This document shows, piece by piece, positions 27,629 through 35,975 of a stretch of 64,000 bases of DNA. Made by a program: the position numbers and the translations under genes. The notes below the pieces were generated by a model. The model did no database searches and had not been told where the DNA came from. It saw only the letters and a list, made by a program, of their open reading frames with translations. The stretch lies in NCBI RefSeq assembly GCF_036208045.1, contig NZ_CP121472.1:3483531-3547530 (forward strand), written 5' to 3'. The stretch is from Thiorhodovibrio winogradskyi. Lineage in GTDB: Bacteria > Pseudomonadota > Gammaproteobacteria > Chromatiales > Chromatiaceae. The number at the start of each line of letters is the position of its first letter. Positions within the stretch are counted from its first letter, which is position 1.

Positions 27629-28017
27629 TGAATCTAAAAGTGCTGTTGCCATTTCGCGTCTTTTTAGAAGTCGCCGGGGTGACGCGCCTTGTCGCCGAGA
27701 CGCCGGGCGGCGCTTTTGGGTTGCTGCCACGTCGCTTGGATGGGGTCGCGGCACTGGCGCCGGGGATTCTGATCTACGAAACCGCCGCCGAGGGCGAGGT
27801 CTACCTGGCCGTGGATGCCGGGGTGCTGGTCAAAGCCGGCGCTGAGGTGCTGGTGTCGGTGCGCCGGGCGATTCGCGGCCGCGACCTCGGCCAGTTGCGC
27901 GCGACAGTGGAGCGGGAGTTTCTGATCCTCGATGCGCACGAGCAGGCGACGCGCGCGGTGATGGCGAAGCTGGAATCCGGATTTCTGCACCGTTTCGTGA
28001 GTTTTCAACATGACTGA
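27628..28017 (+). CDS. atpC: N-type ATPase, F1 subunit epsilon
   Basis: The 129-residue protein matches the beta-sandwich of epsilon subunits (FRVFLEVAGVTRLVAETPGG, then GAFGLLPRRLDGVAAL and EGEVYLAVDAGVLVKAG), followed by a short C-terminal helical part. It should link the catalytic head to the rotor. It overlaps both neighbours (TGATG with atpD, ATGACTGA with atpQ), so translation is coupled. Confidence 0.9.
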
Positions 28018-28348
28018 ACCCACTGTCGGCAAGACCTCGGGCGTGCCTCCAACCCTGGCTAGCCAGATTGGCGACCAGGCGACCCGTAAGCTCAAGGCGC
28101 GGCGCGATCCCACACCGGGTGTCTGGTTCGGCTTGGGCATGATGGGGCTGGTCGGCTGGTCGGTGGTGGTGCCGACGCTGCTTGGCGCGGGCTTGGGTCT
28201 GTGGCTCGACAAACAGCATCCCGGCACGCATTCCTGGACGCTGGCGCTGTTGGTGGCTGGGCTGACGCTCGGCTGTTTCAATGCCTGGCATTGGGTCACC
28301 AAGGAAGATCAGGCGATGCGCGACGAGCCGGAGACTCGCGATGAATGA
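28010..28348 (+). CDS. atpQ: N-type ATPase accessory subunit AtpQ (AtpI/AtpZ-like)
   Basis: The 112-residue protein has two membrane helices (GLGMMGLVGWSVVVPTLLGA and WTLALLVAGLTLGCFNAWHW) with a short loop containing LGLWLDKQHP. It is of the AtpI/AtpZ type that precedes the rotor genes in N-type operons. It may help c-ring assembly or ion handling. It overlaps atpC by 8 bp and atpR by 8 bp. Confidence 0.85.
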   Translation: MTEPTVGKTSGVPPTLASQIGDQATRKLKARRDPTPGVWFGLGMMGLVGWSVVVPTLLGAGLGLWLDKQHPGTHSWTLALLVAGLTLGCFNAWHWVTKEDQAMRDEPETRDE

Positions 28349-28661
28349 GACGCTGCGTCTGGTGCCGGCTGGGGTCGCGGGCCTGGGACTCGGGGCTATG
28401 TTCTTCGGCGGACTCTGGTGGACGCTGCGCAAGAGTCTGGCGTCCGAGCACCCCGCGCTGTGGCTGCTCGGCAGCCTGTTGGTGCGCATGAGCCTGCTGT
28501 TGGGCGGCCTGTATCTGGTCTCCGGTGGCCAATGGCCACGCCTGCTGGCCGGTCTTCTCGGCGTGATCAGCGCGCGCTTTCTGATCCTGCGGCTCACGGG
28601 CCCAACCGACCAACCCGCGAATCGTCGCGAAGGGGGCCAGCATGCGCCTGACACCCGATGA
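28341..28661 (+). CDS. atpR: N-type ATPase subunit AtpR
   Basis: The 106-residue protein has three hydrophobic segments (LVPAGVAGLGLGAMFFGGLW, LLGSLLVRMSLLLGGLYLVS and LLAGLLGVISARFLIL). Conserved arginines lie within the membrane parts (VRMS, SARF). AtpR is diagnostic of N-type ATPases and has been proposed to interact with the c subunit through such arginines. The ATG at 28341 overlaps the atpQ stop, and its 3' end overlaps atpB by 20 bp. Confidence 0.88.
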   Translation: MNETLRLVPAGVAGLGLGAMFFGGLWWTLRKSLASEHPALWLLGSLLVRMSLLLGGLYLVSGGQWPRLLAGLLGVISARFLILRLTGPTDQPANRREGGQHAPDTR

Positions 28662-29337
28662 GATCATTTTCTGGCAGTCCGGCTTTCTCAAGCTCAACGC
28701 CACCATCGTCTTCACTTGGGCGCTGATGCTGGCGCTGGTGGTCGGCTCGCTCATCATCACGCACAAGCTGTCCCGGGATCTGACCCGCTCGCGCTGGCAG
28801 AACCTGCTGGAGATCCTGGTCACCGGCATCGAGCAACAGATCCGGGAGGTCGGCCTGCATGAGGCGCGCACCTATCTCGGCTTTCTCGGCACTTTGTTCC
28901 TGTTCGTCGCCGCCGCCAGCCTGGCCACCACCATCCCCGGCTACGAGCCGCCGACCGGCTCGCTCTCGACCACGACCGCGCTGGCGCTGTGCGTGCTGGT
29001 GGCCGTGCCCGTTTTCGGCATCGCCAACCAGGGACTCGGCGGCTACCTCAAGTCCTACATGGAACCGACATTCATGATGCTGCCGTTCAACCTCATCAGC
29101 GAAGTCTCGCGCACCCTGGCGCTGGCGGTGCGGCTGTTCGGCAACATGATGAGCGGGGCGATGATCATCGCCATCCTGCTCAGCATCACGCCCTTCCTCT
29201 TTCCCATTCTCATGACAGCGCTCGGCCTGCTCACTGGCCTGGTGCAGGCGTACATTTTCAGCATCCTGGCGGCGGTCTATATCGCGGCCGCCACGCGCGC
29301 GAGCTCATCCAAGCCCAAGCCAGCGGTCACCGCCTGA
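28642..29337 (+). CDS. atpB: N-type ATPase, Fo subunit a
   Basis: The 231-residue membrane protein carries the subunit a signature ISEVSRTLALAVRLFGNMMS, with the essential arginine in RLFGN, and a C-terminal helix pair (LGLLTGLVQAYIFSILAAVY). About five membrane helices are seen. It forms the stator ion channel facing the c ring. It overlaps atpR. Confidence 0.95.
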   Translation: MRLTPDEIIFWQSGFLKLNATIVFTWALMLALVVGSLIITHKLSRDLTRSRWQNLLEILVTGIEQQIREVGLHEARTYLGFLGTLFLFVAAASLATTIPGYEPPTGSLSTTTALALCVLVAVPVFGIANQGLGGYLKSYMEPTFMMLPFNLISEVSRTLALAVRLFGNMMSGAMIIAILLSITPFLFPILMTALGLLTGLVQAYIFSILAAVYIAAATRASSSKPKPAVTA

Positions 29338-29383
29338 CACAGATGACACATGAAACGCCAACAGACTCACCGGAGGACACCCC

Positions 29384-29665
29384 ATGGATAGCTTGACCAT
29401 AATCGCCGTGGCATCGATCGTCATCGCCGGCCTGACCACCGGCTTCGGCACCATGGGACCGGCGCTGGCGGAAGGCCGGGCGGTGGCGACCGCGCTGACG
29501 GCCCTGGCACAGCAGCCCGACGCCTCGGCCACCATCACCCGCACCCTGTTCGTCGGTTTGGCGATGATTGAGTCCACGGCCATCTACTGCTTCGTGGTCT
29601 CGATGATCCTGATCTTCGCCAACCCCTTCTGGAACCTCGCCATCGCCCAGGTCGCCGGGAAGTAG
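29384..29665 (+). CDS. atpE: N-type ATPase, Fo subunit c
   Basis: The 93-residue two-helix protein has GFGTMGPALAEGRAVATALT in helix 1 and GLAMIESTAIYCFVVSMILI in helix 2. The ion-site set E63, S64, T65 and Y68 resembles the sodium-binding site of Na+-ATPases. Glu30 replaces the glutamine usual at the matching place of helix 1, giving two carboxylates. That double-carboxylate pattern is typical of N-type rings; whether it carries Na+ or H+ is not settled by sequence. AGGA precedes the ATG. Confidence 0.93.
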   Translation: MDSLTIIAVASIVIAGLTTGFGTMGPALAEGRAVATALTALAQQPDASATITRTLFVGLAMIESTAIYCFVVSMILIFANPFWNLAIAQVAGK

Positions 29666-29668
29666 GCC

Positions 29669-30415
29669 ATGCTCATCGACTGGTTCACCGTCGGCGCGCA
29701 GGTGATCAATTTTCTGGTCCTGGTGTGGCTGCTGAAGCGCTTTCTCTATCGCCCGATCCTCGACGCCATCGACGCGCGCGAGGAGCGCATTGCCGCCGAG
29801 CTGGCGGATGCCGACGCCACCCGCACCCAGGCCCGTCAGGAGCGCGAGATTTTCGGGCACAAGAACCAGGCGTTTGATCAGCAGCGCGCTGCGCTCCTGG
29901 CTCAGGCGACGGACGCGGCCAAGGTCGAACGCCAGCGGCTGCTCGACGATGCCCGGCAAACCGCCGACGCCCTGCGCGCCAAGCGGCAGAACGCTCTGCA
30001 ACAGGAGGCCGAGCAGATCAACCAGGCTCTAATGAGCCGGACGCAGCGGGAGGTCTTCGCGATCGCGCGCAAGACACTGACGGATCTCGCCGGGGCGAGT
30101 CTGGAAGCGTGTTTGGTTGATGTCTTCATTGAGCGCTTGGGGGCGATGGACGTTGATGCGCATGCCGTCTTTGCCGAGGCGCTGAAAACAGGGTTAGAGC
30201 CAGCGCGGGTGCGCAGTGCTTTTGAACTGGATGCCGCACAACGCGAGGCGATCCAAACAGCGCTCAACCGCAGCTTTACCACCGAGGTTGCGATCCAATT
30301 CGAGAGTGGGCCGGATCTGATTGGCGGAATTGAGCTGACCGCGAATGGACAACGGATCGCCTGGAGCATTGCGGATTATTTGAGGTCGCTGGAGCAGGAG
30401 GTTAGGCGTTGCTGA
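29669..30415 (+). CDS. atpF: N-type ATPase, Fo subunit b (extended)
   Basis: The 248-residue protein has one N-terminal membrane helix (VGAQVINFLVLVWLLKRFLY), the RPILDAIDARE motif of b subunits and a long helical stalk. A C-terminal region of about 90 residues (VDVFIERLGAMDVDAHAVFA, then FESGPDLIGGIELTANGQRI) resembles the delta-subunit C-terminal domain. Fusion of b and delta functions explains why no separate atpH is present, as is usual for N-type operons. It begins 3 bp after atpE. Confidence 0.9.
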   Translation: MLIDWFTVGAQVINFLVLVWLLKRFLYRPILDAIDAREERIAAELADADATRTQARQEREIFGHKNQAFDQQRAALLAQATDAAKVERQRLLDDARQTADALRAKRQNALQQEAEQINQALMSRTQREVFAIARKTLTDLAGASLEACLVDVFIERLGAMDVDAHAVFAEALKTGLEPARVRSAFELDAAQREAIQTALNRSFTTEVAIQFESGPDLIGGIELTANGQRIAWSIADYLRSLEQEVRRC

Positions 30416-30460
30416 ATGGGCAAAGCTGAATGGGCAAACTGGGGTTGCAGAGAGTGAATG

Positions 30461-30628
30461 ACTTCAAGGATCCTAAGGACAACAAAGACTACTAAAGACC
30501 ACAAAGACTACATAGACCCCAGGGACTTCAAGCACCGGTTGGCTCGGCTATCGTTGTAGTCCTTGATATCCTTGAAGTCTTTCCGTTGAAGTCCTTAAAG
30601 TCCCTGAAGTCCTTGCAACCCTTCAACC
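30461..30628. repeat. Degenerate 9-bp repeat arrays in inverted orientation, upstream flank
   Basis: About eight units of AARGACNNN (30465-30534) are followed by a spacer containing GGTTGGCTCGGCTATCGTTG. About eight units of the reverse form NNNGTCYTT follow (30556-30625). The two arrays can fold on each other into a long imperfect hairpin. The same arrangement, including the GGCTCGG spacer, recurs after the next gene. Confidence 0.75.
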
Positions 30629-30641
30629 AAGGAGAAACCCC

Positions 30642-31211
30642 ATGCCCACCGGTTTCATCCCCACTCACGGCGGCTACAAGAACCTGCTCTCCTATCAAAA
30701 GGCTGAAATTGTCTACGACGCCACGGTCCATTTTTGTCAACGATTCATCGAAAAACGCGACCGCACCTATGACCAGATGGTGCAGGCCGCCCGGTCCGGT
30801 AAGCAGAACATCATCGAGGGCAGCATGGCCTCAGGTATCTCGAAGGAAATGGAGATCAAGCTGACCAATGTCGCCCGCGCCAGCCTGGAGGAACTGTTGG
30901 CCGACTACCGCGACTTCCTGCGCGTGCGCGGGATTGCGGAGTGGCCCAAGGAGCACCCCTACGCCCTTCGGCTGCGTGAGCTGAACCGCATCCCCGGCGC
31001 GACTTACGAGACCTTCCGCAAGGGCGTCGAGCATCCCGACCCGGCCATTTGCGCGAACGTCATCATCGGGTTGATTCGGGTGACGAGTGTGCTCTTGAGT
31101 CGGCAGATTCAGGCACTGGAGAAGGCTTTTCTTGCACAAGGCGGCCTGCGTGAGCGCATGACCAGGGCGCGGCTTGATGCGCGTGATCGGCAGCGCGGGA
31201 GGGTGCGGTGA
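30642..31211 (+). CDS. S23/Avd-like four-helix-bundle protein inside the ATPase operon
   Basis: The 189-residue protein has the four-helix-bundle pattern of the S23 intervening-sequence/Avd family: YQKAEIVYDATVHFCQRFIE, YDQMVQAARSGKQNIIEGSM, LTNVARASLEELLADYRDFL and IIGLIRVTSVLLSRQIQALE. The basic C-terminal tail (RERMTRARLDARDRQRGRVR) suits nucleic-acid contact. Relatives are found in 23S rRNA intervening sequences and, as Avd, in diversity-generating retroelements. Here the gene separates atpF from atpA and is bounded on both sides by 9-bp repeat arrays, so it looks inserted. AAGGAG precedes the ATG. Function is unknown. Confidence 0.85.
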   Translation: MPTGFIPTHGGYKNLLSYQKAEIVYDATVHFCQRFIEKRDRTYDQMVQAARSGKQNIIEGSMASGISKEMEIKLTNVARASLEELLADYRDFLRVRGIAEWPKEHPYALRLRELNRIPGATYETFRKGVEHPDPAICANVIIGLIRVTSVLLSRQIQALEKAFLAQGGLRERMTRARLDARDRQRGRVR

Positions 31212-31225
31212 GTTTTGAGGAGTTT

Positions 31226-31489
31226 AGGGACTACAAGGACTTTAAGGACTACAAAGACACCAAGGACAGCAAAGACCGATTGGCTCGGTTGTTGTTGCAG
31301 TCCTTAAAATTTTTAAAGATCACAAAGACTGCAAGCACAACAAAGACAGTCAAGTCCAATGGTCCAATGGTCCAATGGTCCAATGGTCCAATGGTCCAGT
31401 GGTCCAATGGTCCAATGGTCCAGTGTTACTTGTAGTCCTTGGTGTCTTTGAAGTCTTCTCTTTGCAGTCCCTGAAGTCCCAAGAGCCGT
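31226..31489. repeat. Degenerate 9-bp repeat arrays, downstream flank
   Basis: Six to seven units of AARGACNNN (31226-31286) are followed by TTGGCTCGGTTGTTGTTGCA, a short mixed segment and an 8-bp tandem array. Reverse-form units NNNGTCYTT then follow (31432-31485). The layout mirrors the upstream flank and ends 10 bp before atpA, displacing a normal ribosome site there. Confidence 0.75.
31354..31425. repeat. Nine tandem copies of GTCCAATG
   Basis: Nine consecutive 8-bp units; units 6 and 9 read GTCCAGTG. It is a perfect-register microsatellite-like array inside the downstream flank, 69 bp before the atpA start codon. Confidence 0.95.
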
Positions 31490-31494
31490 AACCC

Positions 31495-33123
31495 ATGCCA
31501 CAAACCCTTCAGCCCCTCTTCGAACAGACCTTTGCCGCCATCGCCGAGGCAAGAGATACCTTTGTACCTCAACTCAAACCCTACGAAATCGGCGCCATCG
31601 CCAGCGTCTCCACCGGCATCGCCAAGGTCTCCGGTCTGCCCAGCGTCGGCTTCGAGGAACTGCTGGCGTTTCCCGGCGAGGTGTTCGGCATCGCCTTCAA
31701 CCTCGACCCGGACGAAATCGGCGTGGTGCTGCTTGGCGACTACTGGCAATTGCACGCCGGCGATACGGTCGAACGCACCGGCCGGGTCATGGACGTGGCG
31801 GTCGGCGATGGTCTGCTGGGGCGCGTCATCGACCCACTTGGCCGGCCACTCGATGGTCTGGGGTCGCTGAACACCAGCCAGCGCATGCCGATCGAGCGCC
31901 CCGCCACGGCCATCATGGATCGCGCGCCCGTCACCGTACCGTTGCAAACCGGGCTCAAGGTCATCGACGCCATCATCCCCATCGGGCGCGGCCAGCGCGA
32001 GCTGATCCTCGGCGACCGCCAGACCGGCAAAACCGCCATTGCGATCGACACCATCCTCAACCAGCGCGGTCAGGATGTGCTGTGCGTCTATTGCGCCATC
32101 GGTCAGCGGGCCTCGGCCATCGCCAAGACGCTGGCGATCTTGCGGAAACAGGGCGCGCTGGACTACACCCTGGTGGTGCTGACCGAGGGCAACGACGCAC
32201 CGGGCCTCACCTACATCGCCCCCTATGCCGCGACCAGCATCGCCGAGCACTTCATGGAGCAGGGCCGCGATGTGCTGATCGTCTATGACGACCTCACCCA
32301 CCATGCCCGCGCCTATCGCGAGCTGTCGCTGCTGCTGCGCCGCCCGCCCGGTCGCGAGGCCTTCCCCGGCGATATCTTCTACATCCACTCGCGCCTGCTG
32401 GAGCGTGCCACCCACCTGCGTGAGGGACTCGGCGGCGGTTCACTTACCGCGCTGCCCATTATCGAGACCGAGGCGCAGAATCTCTCCGCCTACATTCCGA
32501 CCAATCTCATCTCCATCACCGACGGCCAGATCTACCTCTCGCCATCGCTGTTTGAGCTGGGCGTGCTGCCCGCCGTCGACGTCAGCCAATCGGTCTCGCG
32601 TGTCGGCGGCAAGGCCCAGCGGGCGGCCTATCGGGCGGTGGCGGGCGATCTGAAACTGGCCTACGCCCAATTCGAGGAACTGGAGACCTTCGCTCGCTTC
32701 GGCGCCCGCGTGGATGAGGACACCCGCCAACGCATCGCGCATGGACGCCGCATCCGCGCCTGCCTCAAGCAGCCGGAATTCGCGCCGGTATCGATGTCCG
32801 CGCAGATCGCCATCCTGCTGGCCCTGACCGCCGGACTCTTCGACGCGGTGCCGCTTGCGCGGATGCCCGCCGCCGAGCGGGCGGTGCAGAAGGCCGCAGC
32901 GACGATCCCGGAGGACGTCATTGAGCGATTGTTCAGCGCCGAGACCTTAAGCGAGGCGGATCGGCAAAGCATCGTCGCCATCGGGCGCGTGGCGCTCGTC
33001 GGATTTCAGCCCCAGCCTGACCAGTATCCGCCTGACCTCGACGCCGACCCCCGGCCCCCACCGGGCGGGGCGCGCGCATCCAGGGCGCCGGAATCCGCCA
33101 CACCGGAGGTTCTCCAGGCATGA
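31495..33123 (+). CDS. atpA: N-type ATPase, F1 subunit alpha
   Basis: The 542-residue protein has Walker [12 protein letters not shown] (about residues 178-188), the alpha-type QRASAIAKT segment, the nucleotide-site block [20 protein letters not shown] and the arginine-finger region [17 protein letters not shown]. An extra proline-rich tail ([17 protein letters not shown]) extends beyond the usual end. The ribosome site is poor because the repeat array comes up to 10 bp from the ATG. Its stop overlaps the next gene (ATGA). Confidence 0.95.
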   Translation: MPQTLQPLFEQTFAAIAEARDTFVPQLKPYEIGAIASVSTGIAKVSGLPSVGFEELLAFPGEVFGIAFNLDPDEIGVVLLGDYWQLHAGDTVERTGRVMDVAVGDGLLGRVIDPLGRPLDGLGSLNTSQRMPIERPATAIMDRAPVTVPLQTGLKVIDAIIPIGRGQRELILGDRQTGKTAIAIDTILNQRGQDVLCVYCAIGQRASAIAKTLAILRKQGALDYTLVVLTEGNDAPGLTYIAPYAATSIAEHFMEQGRDVLIVYDDLTHHARAYRELSLLLRRPPGREAFPGDIFYIHSRLLERATHLREGLGGGSLTALPIIETEAQNLSAYIPTNLISITDGQIYLSPSLFELGVLPAVDVSQSVSRVGGKAQRAAYRAVAGDLKLAYAQFEELETFARFGARVDEDTRQRIAHGRRIRACLKQPEFAPVSMSAQIAILLALTAGLFDAVPLARMPAAERAVQKAAATIPEDVIERLFSAETLSEADRQSIVAIGRVALVGFQPQPDQYPPDLDADPRPPPGGARASRAPESATPEVLQA

Positions 33124-34466
33124 TCACAAAACTCCGCTATCAGTGGCACAGGATCCGGTCGAGCTTCTGGTTCGTCCCCGCCCTGATGGTGGTCGATGCC
33201 TTGGTGTTGGCCATCCTCCTGATTATCCTGGACATGAACCTCGATCTGCATCTGGCGGCGCGCTGGCCGCTGCTCTTCGGCGCCGGCGCATCCGGCGCCC
33301 GCGGGCTGCTCACGACCGTTGCCAGCTCCATGATCACGGTCGCCGGCGTGGTGTTCTCGATCACCCTGGTGGCACTCTCCTTGACCTCCAGTCAATACAG
33401 CTCGCGCGTCATTCGCACCTTCATGCGCGATCGCGTCAACCAGTGGGTGCTCGGTGTCTTCCTCGGCATCTTCGCCTATTGCCTGGTGGTGCTGCGGACG
33501 ATTCGCGGGGGCGATGAAGGCGCCTTCGTCCCCGCGCTGGCGGTGCTGGCCGGACTGCTGCTCGCCTTCGTCGGCATCGCGGTGCTGATCCATTTTATTC
33601 ACCACATTGCGACCAGCATCCAGGCATCGAGCATCATTGCCACGGCCGCGCGGGAGACGCTCGCGGCCGTGGATGCTCTGTTTCCCGAGACCTTGGGCGA
33701 GGATGACGACGAGGGCGTCGACGCCACTCTGGCGCGTGCCATCGCTAACAGGCCCTGGTTGGCGGTTCCGGCCAGCAAGACCGGCTACGTCGAGACGCTC
33801 GACGCCGACGCGTTGTTGGATGTCGCCCGCACGCTGGAGATACTCCTGCGGATGGAGCATGGCATCGGGGATTTCGTCGTTGCGGGCACGCCCCTGATCT
33901 CGCTGCTCGATCCGAGCGACCTGGATGAGGCGACCACGGCCAGACTGAACGCGGTTCATGTGATCAGTCGCCAGCGCACGGTGGAGCAGGATGTCGCCTT
34001 CGGCGTCCGCCAGCTCGTTGACATTGCCATGAAGGCACTCTCACCCGGCATCAACGACACCACGACCGCCGTGATGTGTGTGGACTATCTGGCGGCGATC
34101 CTGACCCGACTGGCGGCGCGCCGGATCGCGGCGCCCTATTGGCGGGATCAAGGGGTGTTGCGCGTGATCGTCCGCGGCCCGAGTTTCGAGAGCCTGTTGG
34201 GCGAGGCCTTCGAGCAGATCCGGCACAGCGCCGAAGGCAATGTCGCCGTTCTGCTGCGGCTGCTCGGGGCGCTCCAGACCATCGCCGGCGCGACCGCGAG
34301 CCTCAACAGGCGACGGGCCATCGGACAAACAGTCGACGCGATCGCCGAGGCCGCCGAGCGCGGCATTGCGTCCCCGACCGACCGCGACCGGCTGGCGAAC
34401 CGGCTGATGGGACTGCGCGAAGCGCTGGTCACGGCGCCGGTGTCTTTTATCCCGGTCAAACCATGA
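33120..34466 (+). CDS. DUF2254 membrane protein inside the ATPase operon
   Basis: The 448-residue protein has four N-terminal membrane helices (for example [20 protein letters not shown] and [20 protein letters not shown]). A large soluble region follows with [20 protein letters not shown] and the DUF2254 block [20 protein letters not shown]. The family is of unknown function. It overlaps atpA by 4 bp and atpG by 4 bp, so it is translated as part of the ATPase operon, although it is not a known ATPase subunit. Confidence 0.9.
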   Translation: MITKLRYQWHRIRSSFWFVPALMVVDALVLAILLIILDMNLDLHLAARWPLLFGAGASGARGLLTTVASSMITVAGVVFSITLVALSLTSSQYSSRVIRTFMRDRVNQWVLGVFLGIFAYCLVVLRTIRGGDEGAFVPALAVLAGLLLAFVGIAVLIHFIHHIATSIQASSIIATAARETLAAVDALFPETLGEDDDEGVDATLARAIANRPWLAVPASKTGYVETLDADALLDVARTLEILLRMEHGIGDFVVAGTPLISLLDPSDLDEATTARLNAVHVISRQRTVEQDVAFGVRQLVDIAMKALSPGINDTTTAVMCVDYLAAILTRLAARRIAAPYWRDQGVLRVIVRGPSFESLLGEAFEQIRHSAEGNVAVLLRLLGALQTIAGATASLNRRRAIGQTVDAIAEAAERGIASPTDRDRLANRLMGLREALVTAPVSFIPVKP

Positions 34467-35431
34467 GCGACACCACCGCCAACCTGCGCCACAAGATCGC
34501 CAGTGCCGGTGACCTCCAGGCCGTGGTGCGCACCATGAAGTCGCTGGCCGCCTCCAGCATCAATCAGTACGAGCAATCGGTGCGCGCCCTGGGTGATTAT
34601 GCGCGAACCGTGGAGCTGGGTTTGAGCATCTGTTTCCGGGCAATCGATCCAGTCAGCGCAGCGAATGGCGCGGGGCAAGGCGCTGATGCGGGTGTGATCG
34701 GCGCGATTGTGTTTGGCTCCGATCAGGGACTGGTCGGTCAGTTCAATGATCGGGTGGCCGACCATGCCGTGAAGACGCTGGCGGGACTGACCCATCAGGT
34801 GCAGGATGCAGCGCGCCGCCAGCCACGGGTGTGGGCGGTCGGCGAGCGCGTGCAGGCGCGCCTGGCGGACGCTGGTCTGGCGCCGACAGGCCACTTTGCC
34901 GTGCCCAGCGCCGTCGCGGCGATCACCGCGCTGGTCGGGGAGATCCTGGTGGCGACCGAGGCGCACCAGCGTCAGAGCGAATTCAGCGTGCTCTATCTCT
35001 TCTACAACAGACCGTCCTCGGCGGCGGTCTATGCCCCCGTCGATCAGCGACTGCTGCCGCTGGACGACTCATGGCGGCGCTCGCTGACCGACGCCCCTTG
35101 GCCGACCAACAACCTGCCCGAGGTTATCGTGGGCGATACCGAAGCGAACAGGGGAGCGAACAGGGGAGCGGATACCGCCACCCTGCGCGCCCTCATCCGC
35201 GAGCATCTGTTCGTCTCGCTCTTTCGCGCCTGTGCCGAATCCCTCGCCAGCGAGAACGCCAGCCGGCTCGCCGCGATGCAGCGCGCCGACAAGAACATTG
35301 AGGAACTGCTAGAAACGCTCAACGCAACCTTCCACCAACGCCGCCAAAGCGCCATTGACGCGGAACTGTTCGATGTCATCGCGGGCTTCGAGGCACTCGC
35401 CAAACCAAGGCGGTCAGCGCAACGCCGTTGA
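34463..35431 (+). CDS. atpG: N-type ATPase, F1 subunit gamma
   Basis: The 322-residue rotor shaft protein has the N-terminal helix LRHKIASAGDLQAVVRTMKS, a central Rossmann-like part (GAIVFGSDQGLVGQFNDRVA) and the C-terminal helix SENASRLAAMQRADKNIEEL. This N/C pairing is diagnostic of gamma. A short duplicated segment (EANRGANRGAD) lies before the C-terminal helix. It is the last ATPase gene, followed by a DUF1840 gene after 30 bp. Confidence 0.93.
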   Translation: MSDTTANLRHKIASAGDLQAVVRTMKSLAASSINQYEQSVRALGDYARTVELGLSICFRAIDPVSAANGAGQGADAGVIGAIVFGSDQGLVGQFNDRVADHAVKTLAGLTHQVQDAARRQPRVWAVGERVQARLADAGLAPTGHFAVPSAVAAITALVGEILVATEAHQRQSEFSVLYLFYNRPSSAAVYAPVDQRLLPLDDSWRRSLTDAPWPTNNLPEVIVGDTEANRGANRGADTATLRALIREHLFVSLFRACAESLASENASRLAAMQRADKNIEELLETLNATFHQRRQSAIDAELFDVIAGFEALAKPRRSAQRR

Positions 35432-35461
35432 CCGCCTCAACACAACAGGAGTGAAGCCACC

Positions 35462-35776
35462 ATGTTGATCACATTCAAAACCAAGGCCTACGCCAGCATC
35501 ACCATGTTCGGCGATGTCGCCATCACCTTGCTCAAGCGGATGGGACACAGCGGCAGCGTGCCCGGCGCCATCATGGCCGACGATGTGCCGGCCGCGCTGG
35601 CGCGTTTGCAGGCGGCGGTTCAGGCCCAGCCGGACGCGCCTCTGGATCCAGCCAATGCCCCAACGAGTGACGGGGAGGAAGGCGAGCACGTCACCCTCGC
35701 CCATCGGGCATTGCCCCTGATCGAACTGCTCACGACCGCCGCCGCAGAGCATGAAAACGTGATGTGGGATCTCTGA
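35462..35776 (+). CDS. DUF1840 family protein
   Basis: The 104-residue protein starts MLITFKTKAYASITMFGDVA and has a LLKRMGHSGSVPGAIMADDV segment. Its tail, LAHRALPLIELLTTAAAEHE then NVMWDL, is characteristic of DUF1840, a small cytoplasmic family without known function. It lies just after atpG with ACAGGAG as ribosome site and may be co-transcribed with the ATPase genes. Confidence 0.88.
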   Translation: MLITFKTKAYASITMFGDVAITLLKRMGHSGSVPGAIMADDVPAALARLQAAVQAQPDAPLDPANAPTSDGEEGEHVTLAHRALPLIELLTTAAAEHENVMWDL

Positions 35777-35823
35777 TGGGACTTGAGAACGCCCGAAACG
35801 ACTGTCGTGACTTTCGCAACCTA

Positions 35824-35841
35824 TGTTCTGTAACGTACAGA
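35824..35841. promoter_or_regulatory. Palindromic element before phosphoketolase
   Basis: TGTTCTGTAACGTACAGA is an inverted-repeat variant of the recurring element (TGTNCG...CGTACAGA), 134 bp before the phosphoketolase ATG. Confidence 0.5.
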
Positions 35842-35975
35842 CCGGCGGGGCGGAAAGAGTGTCTGATCGCGACTCTCGGAAGACGCGAACTCCGGTTTCC
35901 GTTCGCCGCCGCCTCGATGGGCCACTGCATGGCCAGGTGGCGTTCCCCATGCAACGCCCGTTAAGGAATCAGCCC

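Noticed and set aside
31354-31425. Possible CRISPR array
   Set aside because: The units are 8 bp, directly adjacent and without spacers, and no cas genes are near.
31208-31435. A 75-codon frame with repeating Lys-Asp-x and NGPMVQWS-type repeats
   Set aside because: It is the chance translation of the 9-bp and 8-bp repeat arrays. There is no ribosome site and the arrays also occur in non-coding orientation.
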